From: Canna indica
Lineage: Eukaryota > Streptophyta > Magnoliopsida > Zingiberales > Cannaceae
Assembly: GCA_034359265.1 (NCBI GenBank)
Contig: CP136895.1
Location: 5,768,501-5,832,500, forward strand
DNA length: 64,000 bases
Reading direction: 5' to 3'
In this document: positions 50,816 through 62,100 of the stretch, piece by piece
Layout: each line of letters begins with the position of its first letter
Position numbering within the stretch: the first letter of the stretch is position 1
Position numbers and translations under genes: made by a program
Notes under the pieces: model-generated
What the model was told of the DNA's origin: nothing
Seen by the model: only the letters and a program-made list of their open reading frames with translations
Database searches by the model: none

Positions 50816-51608
50816 CAACTTTGGACTAATTAATAATATTTTAACTAATTAATTAATTAATATTAATCTACATCATTTTCATTAATTTAAATAATTAACA
50901 TACCATTATTAAATATTAATCTAACCGAATTAAACTAAAAACTAATATAAACTCTAAAAATTAATCTAAACCCTAAAAATTAATCTAACAAATTAAACAA
51001 TTAATCTAAATAATTAATTAAATAATTAATTAACAAATAAATAAATAAATAAAAATTAATCTATAATTTTCGGCGCCGGAGTACAGTGTCCGGACACTGT
51101 ACAAGATCTGGCAGCAGCCATCGGCCGTCCGCCGCCGGCCGAAACCCTAAAAGTAGGGTTTCAGTCGGATTTCCCACCGGCCGCAATGGGAAGAGATGGC
51201 CGGGCGGCGATGAATACCTGAAATCGGCGGTCGAGGACGGACGACAGCGTCGGCAACGGCAGCTCGGCGGCGTCGGCGTCGGCAGCGGAGGCGAGAGGAG
51301 GGAGGAGGAGGCGGCGGCGGCAGCGGGAGGAAGAAGGGGCGGGCGCGATCTGCGACCTATATAAACTTATCAGCAACGACTCACTCACCCGTTAGAAAGC
51401 CGTTGCTAATAAGTTATCATCAGCAACGGCTCACTTGTCCGTTAGAAAACCGTTGTTGGTAATTAAAATCATCAGCAACGGCTCGCGTGTCCGTTAGAAA
51501 GCCGTTGCAGATACAACATATCTGCAACAGTTTGAGCGACCGTAAGAATGCCGTTGCAAATAGCAATGGCTTAAACGATCATTGCTGAAGACTCAATTTC
51601 TAGTAGTG

Positions 51609-54133
51609 AGTGCGGACGCCATGTAGTCGACACCACAACCGCTTTCGGAAGAGATCAACTGCGAAGTCGTCCTTGGCCATTGCTCACATGCAGCTCGATC
51701 GTCATCATATATCCTTGGTGTCTAATATTGCAGAGTCCAGACGAAAGCATGGAGTCCTTGATGTTGCAGCCATTGCAGTACAAATATATATGTATAAACT
51801 GCAAACACAGACTCTTCATTTAATTTTTCTTACGTTATCCTGAGTCAGCAGCCCACAGAGAGGTCAGCGATGAAGCTCAGAACCCAGACGAAGATGCCCT
51901 TTAAGTAGCTAGCCATAATAATGACCGCTGCTGATAGAAACAGTGCATTCCGTAAAAGGTCACCACATGGGAGTCTGATCAGCGCTGCATGCATTATGTT
52001 ATGCACATCCTTAGCTTACTTTGGATGGTGAGTCTCGACTGTATATGGGAACGAGGGAGGTCAATTATTGGAGTGCATGCCCTCCGCGTTTTCTCATGAT
52101 CGGCCTAATGAGACAAAGCCCGGTGACTCGCCAACTCGTGCAGTAGTGATATGCTATCTCATCAGCATGCTGCTTGCAGCAGTGGATTTGGGGACAGCTT
52201 CTTACAGGTCAAACCTCCTCCGAGATGGTAGGACTTGATTGATCATTGTTTGATTGAGAGGGAGAAGAGAAATTAGGATATGCCAAGGAGAAGCGGCCAA
52301 CAGCTAGAGTGACAAGTTATTCCCAGCGGACTCGTTAATGCATATGTCCTGGGAAAAATGGCATCTCTTTTTCTGCCTTTTTCTAAACTAGTAGTAAGAA
52401 CCAGCAGTTGATTTTGATTAAGGATCAAAGATAATTTCTTTTGTAGCATTTCTTTATGCATTCTCAGAGGAGTGAAGAATCCAAAGTTACAATTGGTAAA
52501 GAATGTCTATATATCAAAATTAATCATGCAAATAAGCATGAAAAGAAGCATGGCTGAAAGCTGCAGCACAAGTAGAAAGTAGAAACTAGAAAGCACAAAG
52601 CAGACAACAAAGATTAGATAATTGTCAAAGGAATATACAAGGCCACAGACTCTGCAATGGTTGAAAAGGCAACCCGGCCGCAATCATCATCAGAATATAT
52701 GTTATAAGACAATAATCAATGGAAGCTAGCTAGGCTGGCTGAGCTGAGAGAGTATGAGAGGGAGTGATCAGTCACTAAGATGGTTTGGCTTCCCATGGTT
52801 GAATTGAATCGAGCAAGCTGCTAAAAGAAGGGCCTTGTGTTTTGACGCTGAATCCTGAAGTCCAGCATACCTTGCGCCTTCATTTGTTGCTGTAAAAAGT
52901 AAGCCTGTCATCCCTCGGGATTCGGTTTTAGTACAGGTGCAATCACATGCAAAGTCATCGGAACAAGATTTGATTCGTTTGAAGTGAAAGCCTCGGAATT
53001 GTTGCAGAGTCAATGCATAAAATAATATTTTCGACCAAGTTAAATAACAATTTAAATAGACAAAACAATCCTTGCAAATAGTTGCTTCTTCTATCAAATT
53101 AAAAAGAATGACCGCCATCCACTGTACATTTATTAAGGAGAACTATTATGGAGGGAACTTTTACAGTACATCTTAGGGATTTGGGATTTTTCCTATTTGG
53201 CACAGATTCGGTGTTCAATTTGTCATTTATATTCACTTGCTGCTGAGCGAACATGAAAGTCAGTGAGTAACATAGACCGTGAATAAGCGTTAAGCTGGAA
53301 AAATCCCACCCTTAAGATTTACTCTACCTGAAGAGTTCCTTCGTACTATGGTTGGTTGATAAAATTTCCTGTAGAAAATTTTACTCGTACGATAGTTATA
53401 TTTTTTGATCTTATTTATTTGATATATTTTTTGCGTCTTGCAGAAAGTATAATTTTTTTAAATAATATAATTTTTTGCATGATGCAGCAAATAACTTACA
53501 TAAGTACCCTAGATAAGTTGCACCTCCCGTGTTGTATATTAAAGAAAAAAATAATTTTATTATTATATTTGTATTTAATGCTAATTTATAATATATGTTG
53601 TCAATATTATGATATTAAAAAAGTTTAGAATGCTTGACTTATTTATTTTATTTTAATATATTTTTGAGTAAAAATATAATTTTTTATATTAATTCCAAAT
53701 AAAAAATATTTTTTCCTATATAATAAATTATATATTATACTAGTTAAAATTTAATTTAATTATACTATTCTATTATAAAAAATATTATATTTCACGTATA
53801 TGCGTTAAAATATTAATTTACAAATAGAATTTATTTTTTCATATATATTTATATATATAAATATTAATTAAAATATTAATTTATAAGAAGAAGAGTATAT
53901 TGGTCATTTGATGTATACTTCATAGAAAGTACCAATGTCAACCAAACATATTTCGGGTGAAAAGTTACACTTTCTATCAATTAATTTTATTGTCAACCAA
54001 ACACATTTTTGGTACTTCCCGAGAAACATGTATGGAAAGTTAATTCATGAGAATTACAACTTTCCATAGGAAGTTCTTCCCATGTCAACCAAACGAGACC
54101 TATATGTTTATGCCTCAAGTCGAGGGAAATGCG
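51609..54133. other. Intergenic, no gene recognised
   Basis: A minus-strand open frame at 52768-53118 is moderately GC-balanced and ends in a plausible stop, but I do not recognise its product and see no linked exons. 53.3-53.9 kb is extremely AT-rich. 53900-54100 contains repeated GTCAACCAAAC blocks, probably a decayed MITE. Confidence 0.5.
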
Positions 54134-54689
54134 TAGGGGTGAGCGAATTGGCATCACATATTTTTTTTGATACTCGGATCCTATCCTTTATAAAATCGAT
54201 TCCTAAATTTTAGATACGGATCCTACCATATTGGGACTTGAAATCGAATCCTACCCTGAACATGTGGTATAGTACATATTTCGGGTACACTGTTAGAACC
54301 TATAAATGATAGGTTCTAGATTACAATTCTAGATACCCTGTTGGAACTTGTTCATTTACAGGTTTCAGGGCACAAATTTTGCGGGTGCCATGTTGGAACA
54401 TGTTCATTTACAGGTTCTAAGGTACAAGTTCAGGATGCCATGTTGGAACGTGTGCCTTGGAATGTAAATGAACGAGTTCTGGGGTACATATTCCAGGTAC
54501 TGATTCCAATTTTGATTCTGGGTACCCGATATGTTGGGCCCAAAATCAAAATCGATTTTAATTGGATCCTTAAGTTTTATCCCGGATCCTACCCGAATTT
54601 AATTCGAATCTATCCGAAAGGTCGGAACCTATCCGATCAAGTAGGTCCCAATCGGTTCTGGGTCTACCCAGTGCCCATGCACACCCATA
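54134..54689. mobile_element. MITE with internal 60-bp tandem repeats
   Basis: The 556-bp element begins TAGGGGTGAGCGAA and ends CCATGCACACCCATA. It is flanked by GAAATGCG (54126-54133) and GTGATGCG (54690-54697), 6 of 8 matching. The middle holds three to four tandem copies of a roughly 60-bp unit containing GTTGGAAC.TGTTCATTTACA and GGTTC..GG.ACAA. A truncated relative in the opposite orientation lies at 44187-44505. hAT-type by end sequence and duplication length. Confidence 0.65.
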
Positions 54690-54699
54690 GTGATGCGGC

Positions 54700-54840
54700 C
54701 TAGCGTGTCTCTTGGTCGGGTGCGACTCCGACTGAGGGACTTGTGAAGGCACTTCGACACTAAGGTAAAAAGGAATTTCAGGTGCGAGTAATATAAATTG
54801 GAATCTAAATGTACATGCGATGCGTTGTGTATGTACATGC
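54700..54840. mobile_element. Fragment related to the gypsy leader at 37560-37720
   Basis: It shares CGTGTCTCTTGGTC.GGTGCG then ACTCC, GGGACTTG..AAGG.CACT and AAGGAATT with the gypsy relic's leader in the same orientation. Short and isolated. Confidence 0.5.
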
Positions 54841-55432
54841 GTCTCCTTGTCGTGTATACCTGGCCGGGGCCCAACATGCTAGTCGAGTCCACTATTTATG
54901 TATATAGCGAATTTATTCTTTCGGATAATTTATTTATGATTTTTTTTGTCTGAAAAGAAAATTCTAAACAAAATGTTATTAATTTCAAGAAGAAATTAAA
55001 GTGATCATATTGATTTTAAAACTTATAAAATAACACATATTTATGAAATTTTAAGTCTCTAGCTTATACTTATATTTGTTTGTATTTTTTCGTAAAATAG
55101 GAAAAACATCGTGAAAATGACTACAACAAAAATGCTATTTTACTGACCAACGCTTTTAACAAAAAGCACGCTTCAAAAATTGTTGTTTGAAGTGCCACAA
55201 TATATATGCGGTGATTAAGTATATACAAGTATATGTCAACATTTTCAAAAAGTTGCGATATACTTTTGACATTTTCTGATAATATTACCATGTTCTATTT
55301 TGCATTTTACACAATTCTCTATTTCAACGGTAGTTTAAAAAATGGTGACATCATTTTATTTTCTATATATTTCGCTTTATAATATTCTAAAAATCAATAA
55401 ATTTATTAGTTGTTTTCCTTCGTTTTGTTTCG
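54841..55432. other. Intergenic, no gene recognised
   Basis: AT-rich. A motif ACTACAACAAAAATG at about 55121 resembles another CACTA family's terminus, but no partner end is visible. Confidence 0.5.
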
Positions 55433-57161
55433 AAAAAATTGATGAAAATGATTCAAATTTTGACATTTTTAACAAATATGGCTCATTCTTTTATTTGAAA
55501 CAAATATGTATTCTAATTTTTAAAATTATAATAATTATAGACTCACGTTAGATCTCTGTTTATTTATTCGTTATGTACTGACGTGGAACACCACGTCAAC
55601 ACATAAAAATTATTTTTTAAATTCAGGATGTCAGGTCATCATTAATCCTACGTGGTAGATTTTTTTAAAAAAAATAAGAAAAATTAACAAAAATGGTCCG
55701 AACTTTGACGTTTTTAATACATTATTTTATTTGAAACAAATATGCATTCCAACTTTTGAAATTATAACAGTATAGACTCTTGTTAGATCTCTGTTTATTA
55801 CTCGTTATGTGCTGACGTGGAACGCTACGACAACACATAAAAATTGTTTTTTAAATTCAAGATGTCACGTCATCATTAATCCCACGTGGCAGATTTTTTT
55901 AAAAAATATTAAAAAACTAAAACTAATCCACGTCACCATCACAACTTAAAAACTTCAAACCTAATATCCGACCAAATTAAAAAAAACTTAAATCTGCCGC
56001 CCACTCGACTCGACACTCTCAACAAATCCCTCGATGAAGGTGTTCTTGTCACCGGCGCCTCACGTCGCATGCCATTGTCACCGACGCCTCTCCTCGACTG
56101 GTCTCGCCTCACGTTGCCTATTAACGTCGGTGCCTCACTCCGAAGGTTTTTTTCTTCTTATTTCTTGCTTGGTCTCACTGACGCCTCACCCCAAAGGTAA
56201 ATTTTCGCCTAACCTTTATTGCGGGCCCGAGATACCTATTTTTTATCACCGAAGCTTGTCGCTCAAACCCTAAACCTAGATATCAATCTAACTACATACC
56301 ATGGTTCGTAAATCAAATCGACATCGACAAACTATTTTACTTACACGACGAGATATATCGTCAGTTTCCTCTATGGTATATTTTACCTTGAATGCATTTT
56401 TATATCAATTCTTTGATATCAATTCATTTAATTAAATATCAACATAAGTATACTGATATGTATACTGATATTAGCGATGACAATAAGTATACGCCGACGA
56501 TAATAAGCGTAGTGAGGCGAGACCAATCGAGGTGATGCGCCGGCGACATGAACACCTTCGTCGAGGGTGTCGAGTCGAGTGGGCGGCAAGTTTAAGTTTT
56601 TTAATTTGATCGGATATTAGGTTTGAAGTTTTTAAATTATGGTGGTGACGTGGATTAGTTTTAATTTTTTAATATTTTTTTTAAAAAATTCTACCACGTA
56701 GGATTAATAATGATGTGACATCCTGAATTGAAAAAACAATTTTTATATTTTGCCATAGCGTTCCACGTCAGCACATAATGGGTAAATAAACAGAGATCTA
56801 ACGAGAGTCTATAATTATTATAATTTCAAAAGTTGAAATACATATTTGTTTCAAATAAAAGAATGAGCCATATTTGTTAAAAACGTCAAAGTTCGGGTCA
56901 TTTTCATTAATTTTCTCTATTTTTTTAAAAAAAATTGCCACGTAGGATTAATGATGACATGGCATCCCAGATTTAAAAAATAATTTTTATGTGCTGACGT
57001 GGCGTTCCACGTCAGCACATAACGGGTAAATAAACAGAGATCTAACGAGAGTCTATAATTGTTATAATTTTAAAAATTGGAATATATATTTGTTTCAAAT
57101 AAAAGAATGAGCCATATTTGTTAAAAACGTCAAAGTTCATGCCATTTTAATTAATTTTCCC
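55433..57161. mobile_element. Foldback element, about 1.73 kb, with roughly 700-bp inverted arms
   Basis: The left arm (about 55433-56135) and right arm (about 56485-57161) are inverted copies of each other. Each arm contains two tandem units of about 240 bp with shared blocks: AACAAATATGGCTCATTC, TTTGAAACAAATAT, TAGATCTCTGTTTAT, and the palindromic TGCTGACGTGGAAC-CCACGTCAGCA. This gives four copies in all, two in each orientation. The inner, GC-richer part of the arms (around 56000-56135 and 56485-56600) pairs CCGCCCACTCGACTCGACAC with its complement. About 350 bp in the middle is single-copy. No coding capacity and no clear target duplication. A long-TIR Mutator-like element is an alternative. 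Confidence 0.85.
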
Positions 57162-57276
57162 TTTTCTTCCTTCCTTCCTCCCTTGTACGTACTTACGTTA
57201 TCGTCATCTTACATTATCCCCTTCCTCCCTTGATCTTACGTTATAATCTGCAACAATCGGTAGGACAACACCAATT

Positions 57277-57620
57277 CACTACTAGAAACGTGGTCTTCAG
57301 CAACGGCTATCAGCAACGGCCACTCAAGCCATTGCTATTTGCAACGACATTCTTACGGCCGCTCGAGCCGTTGCAGATATGTTGTATCTGCAACGGCTTT
57401 CTAACGGACACGCGTGCCGTTGCTGATGATGTTAATTATCAGCAACGGCTTTCTAACGGACAAGTGAGCCATTGCAGATGATAACTTATTAGCAACGGCT
57501 TGCTAACGGACAAGTGAGCCGTTGCTGATGATAACTTATCAGCAACGACTTTCTAACGGGCGAGTGAGCCGTTGCTGATAAGTTTATATAGGTCGCAGAT
57601 CGCGCCCGCCCACCTTCTTC
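57277..57620. mobile_element. Terminal part of a further CACTA element, interrupted by copy 3
   Basis: It begins CACTACTAGAAACGTGG, preceded by ATT, with seven or so CAGCAACGG / CCGTTGCTG repeats. It ends in a GGTCGCAGATCGCGCCCGCC block that matches the inner side of copy 2's right terminus. At 57621 copy 3 begins anew with CACTACTAGAAAC, so the outer element was split. The rest of it is expected beyond the far end of copy 3, outside the window. Confidence 0.85.
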
Positions 57621-58272
57621 CACTACTAGAAACTTGGTCTTCAGCAACGGCTATCAGCAACGGCCGCTCAAGCCGTTGCTATTTGCAACGGCATTCTTAC
57701 GGCCGCCCTAGCCGTTGCAGATATCTGTATCTGCAACGGCGTTCTAACGGAAAACCGAGCCGTTGCTGATTATTTTAATTATCAGCAACGGCTTTCGGAC
57801 GGAAAGGCTAGCCGTTGCTGATTTTTTAATTTTCAGCAACGGCTTGCTAACGGATAAGTGAGCCGTTGCTGATGATAACTTATCAGCAACGGCTTTCTAA
57901 CGGGCGAGTGAGCCGTTGCTGATAAGTTTATATAGGGCACGCTCTCGCGCCCGACCCTTCTTCCTCCCGCTGCTGCCGCCGCCGCCTCCTGCCGACGCCA
58001 CTCGCCGCCGCTGCCGCTGCTGCCGACGCCGACGCCTCTCGCCGACGCCTCTCGCCGACGCCTCTCGCCGCCGCGCCGCTGCCGCTGCTGCCGGTATGTT
58101 GATCGGCCGGCCTATACGGTTTCGGCCGGAGATATTAAAATCCGACCGAAACCCTATTTCTAGGGTTTCGGCCGGCGGCGGTCGGCCTATGGCCGCCGCC
58201 GGACCTTCTACAGTGGCCGGACAGTGTGTCCGGCCACTGTACGCCGGCGCCGGAGGGTGGACTCCGGCGCCG

Positions 58273-58308
<36 letters not shown>

Positions 58309-58402
58309 TTTGAAATTGTTAATTAATTATTTTATAAATGTTAATTAATTGTTTAGATTAATTGTTTAATTTGTTAGATTAATTATTAGGGTTTAGATTA
58401 AT

Positions 58403-58636
58403 TTCGGACGCGCGCCGGAATCGTCCACTTCGGACGCGCGCCGGAATCATCCAATTCGGACTCGCGCCGGAATCGTCCAATTCGGACTCGCACCGGAATC
58501 GTCCACTTCGGACGCGCGCCGGAATCGTCCAATTCGGACTCGCGCCGGAATCGTCCACTTCGGACGCGCGCCGGAATCGTCCAATTCGGACTCGCGCCGG
58601 AATCGTCCACTTCGGACGCGCGCCGAAATCGTCCAA
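58403..58636. repeat. 26-bp minisatellite, 9 copies, CACTA copy 3
   Basis: Nine units of TTCGGAC(G/T)CGCGCCGGAA followed by TCGTCCA(C/A). The units alternate between two variants (GCGCGCC/CAC and TCGCGCC/CAA), suggesting expansion of a dimer. Copy 1 has seven units. Confidence 0.93.
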
Positions 58637-58845
58637 TATGGACTCGAACTGTCTCAAAACATTTAGAAAATAATCATCCATCCGACGAGTTGATATGTTT
58701 CACGTACGCATCGATCAGTCGGATATGATTTAGCAAAACCTTAGATCCGTTCGGGGATTGTATGTTCGTGTAAAAGAAGTAGATGATCTTTTATACGACG
58801 TACAATTCTTGAATTGTCCCTGATTGGACAATTTGGGAATATAGT

Positions 58846-59027
58846 TATTTGTACTGCACTTACGTTTTTATTTTAACTGTTAACTAATTATTCTAAATTT
58901 CGGCAACATCTCTCTTGTTCTCCGATACGCGCCCAGATGATATGCGTATTCGGAGAACTGTAGGGAGATGCTGTCGAAATTTAGAATAATTAGTTAACAG
59001 TTAAAATAAAAACGTAAGTGCAGTACG
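58846..59027. repeat. Long palindrome upstream of tnp2, CACTA copy 3
   Basis: The left arm (GTACTGCACTTACG, TTTTATTTTAACTGTTAAC, TCTCCGATACGC) and the right arm (GCGTATTCGGAGA, GTTAACAGTTAAAATAAAA, CGTAAGTGCAGTAC) pair over about 85 bp with few mismatches around an 11-base loop (GCCCAGATGAT). It ends about 80 bp upstream of the tnp2 ATG, so it is either in the promoter or in the 5' leader. Confidence 0.92.
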
Positions 59028-59107
59028 AATAACATAAATCCCGAATGGAATAGGACCATCTCACCTAAAGACATTAACCAAAGAAATTGTCATTGATTGA
59101 CAGAATC

Positions 59108-62100
59108 ATGTCGGCTGATCGAAGTTGGATGTACCGACGTTTTGATCATGGAGCTTTAACGAATGAGTTTCGATTAGGCGTAACGTACTTCCTAAATTTC
59201 GCCTATTCGAATCGGAATTTCGTTAGCATGGGTGATCAAATCCGATGTCCGTGCCGCATTTGTTCGAATGGCCGATTTTTGGATCGGGAGACTGTCACTC
59301 TGCATCTATATACCAAAGGATTTACACCAAGATATTTTCTATGGACTTGTCACGGGGAGTCACGCGAAGTCAGGACGTCGAGCAATCCTGTCGTTCAGAC
59401 ATATGGTGAATCTTCCTCTGCTGGTGCTTCTTCATCCGGTCAATGTAATCCTTATAGAACTATGATACTTGATAGTCTTGGGGGTCAATTCCACCTGAAT
59501 GATAATGTTGATCGGCCAGTTCTTCAGACATCAGTCCCACCAGATACTACAGCGGTTGATATCACAGAAGTAGGGGCTGCGGTAGAGATTGAATTACCGA
59601 ATAAAGAAGCTGCAGAATTTTACGAGATGTTGAAAGCTGCCGATGAACCTTTGTATGAGAATTGTCCTAAATACACTAGGTTTTCAGCAATGACACAGCT
59701 CTTAAACATCAAGGCCGATTGTAATATCAGCGGAGTTGCGTATGATCGGATTGCTGGATTGATTAATGGAATGCTGCCTACTGATAACAAGTTTGAGCCT
59801 ACTTTTTATAAGACTAAAAAGCTAATGAGAAAATTGGGGCTTGGGTACGAAAAAATACACGCGTGCCAAAATAACTGCATTTTATATTATAAAGAAAATG
59901 TGCAGTTGGATAAATGCCCTGTATGTCAACACCCTCGTTACAAGGAGAAGAAATCGGTCCGACAGAAAAATATCCCGTTTAAGGTGCTTCGGTATTTTCC
60001 ACTAACACCGAGGCTTCAAAGATTATTCATGTCGGAAAAGACAGCCCCCTACATGAGTTGGCATGCAAGAAGTCGTGATGATACAGTAATGACTCATCCA
60101 TCTGACAGTGAAGCATGGAAACATTTGGATACATGTTATCCTTCATTTGCTATGGATACTAGAAATATCAGATTGGGATTGTGCACAGATGGTTTTAATC
60201 CGTTTGGGCATTCTGCAACTCCTTATTCAGTTTGGCCAGTGCTGTTGACAGTTTATAATTTGCCACCGTCAATGTGCATGAAAGATGAATTTATTTATCT
60301 TTCGATGATTATTCCGGGTCCTAAGGGCCCGCGAAAAGAAATTGACATATTTCTCAGACCCTTGATAGATGAATTGAAAACATTGTGGACTGAGGGAGCT
60401 GTCACTTATGATTGTCATCGGAAGCAAAACTTCAATTTAAAGGCCGCGGTCTTGTGGACAATCAATGATTTCCCCGCGTACGGCATGTTGTCGGGTTGGA
60501 GCACTCACGGCCGACTCTCTTGCCCGTATTGTATGGAACACTCTAAATCAATCAGTCTTCAGAACGGACGAAAAATCTCATTCTTTGATTGTCATCGTCG
60601 ATTCCTACCGGTTCATCACCAGTATCGAAGGAATCGTAATAAATTTACTAAGGGCAGAGTCGAAAGAGATGGGCCACCACCGATGTTGTCTGGTGAACAA
60701 ATGTTAGCACGTGTTTCAGCACTTCCAGATATAGTATTCGGTCGCAATGAAAGAGTGTCAGGTTTTGGCCAAACACACAACTGGGTGAAAAAAAGTATCT
60801 TTTGGGAATTGCCCTATTGGAGTTCATTATTGATTCGACATAATTTAGATGTCATGCACATTGAAAAAAATGTGTTTGATAATATTTTCAACACTGTGAT
60901 GGATATTTCTGGAAAAACTAAAGATAATGTCAAAGCCCGACATGATCTGAAAATACTTTGTAAAAGACCAGAGTTGGAGTTACAAGAGGTCAACGGACGA
61001 TATCTGAAACCGAAGGCCCTATATGTGTTAAATAAACAACAGATCAAAGATGTTTGTCAATGGGTAAAAGAACTCAGATTACCCGATGGATATGCTTCAA
61101 ACTTATCTCGATGTGTGAACGTCGATGATTGCAAAATATCAGGGATGAAGAGCCATGATTGTCATGTATTCATGCAGAGATTACTTCCGATCGCATTTCG
61201 AGATCTTCTACCTGATAATATTTGGGGTCCGTTGACTGAATTAAGTATGTTTTTTAGAAGCATCTGTGCAAATGTCCTTCGAGTCGAAGATATGTCAACA
61301 CTTGAAAATAATATTGTTGAAATCATATGCAAGCTGGAGCAGTTTTTCCCTCCTGCATTTTTTGACTCGATGGAGCATCTACCGATACACTTGGCATACG
61401 AGGCACGAGTTGGTGGCCCCGTTCAATATCGTTGGATGTACTTATTTGAAAGATACATGAATCGTCTGAAGAAAAAAGTAAAGAACACCGCAGCTGTTGA
61501 AGGATCAATATCTGAATCGTATATCATCCAAGAAATTTCAACATTCTGCTCATTTTACTTTGAATCGACAGTACAGACAAGATTTGATCGTCTTCCACGT
61601 AACGACGATGGGGGTGTTCGACATTCAGATGGACGTTTAAATATATTTTGTCACTCTGGTCGTGCTTTTGGTTCTCGTCCATCTCGACACTTAAGCGATG
61701 AAGAGTATCATTTGGCACACTTGTATGTATTACTCAATTGTCCAGAGATTGAACAATTCATTGAAATATTTGACATTGAGATGGTGCAAAAATACTCTAT
61801 TCACAACGATCAAGAATTGGAGAGATTACGGAATCGTGATTTCCCTACTTGGATTCAGACTTACAGCAAAGATCACAGAGCTGAAATAGATGAAAAAATA
61901 TTTGAGTTTGTTAGTGGACCGTCGCGACTTGTGTCGTGCTATAGCGGATATTTTGTTAACGGGTATAAATTTCACACGGTTGAATATTCATTTGCAAAGA
62001 AGACGATGAATGCTGGGGTCTGCGTGAAAGGGACAACCTATGTTGAATGTGATATGGATTTTTATGGACTGATTGAAGAAGTGATAGAGTTGCACTACTT

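Larger units (their letters stand above)
47936..51608 (-). mobile_element. CACTA transposon copy 2, 3673-bp deletion derivative
   Basis: The ends are CACTATTAAAAAAATG (degenerate) and TTTCTAGTAGTG, with flanking CGT and AGT (2 of 3 match). It carries the same subterminal repeats, palindrome and minisatellite relic as copies 1 and 3. The tnp2 gene is almost wholly deleted: only about 90 bp of its 3' end (about 50030-50120) and a short 5' piece (about 50170-50230) remain. A shorter deletion removes the start of the Transposase_24-type gene. Non-autonomous. Its right subterminal block (GGTCGCAGATCGCGCCCGCC in reverse) matches 57580-57612, not copies 1 and 3, so it belongs to a sister subfamily. 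Confidence 0.92.

Noticed and set aside
52768..53118. Possible terminal exon of an unknown gene (minus strand)
   Set aside because: The translation is moderately complex but matches no family I know. No splice-linked exons could be joined, so it is not listed as a gene.
55109..55140. CACTA-type end (ACTACAACAAAAATG)
   Set aside because: The first base differs, no subterminal repeats follow and no partner terminus is present. Too weak to list as an element.
59232..59465. Second-frame ORFs inside tnp2 (also 60465-60707, 61266-61460, 61698-61889)
   Set aside because: The same shadows recur in copy 1, simply because the sequences are nearly identical. The main frame explains them.
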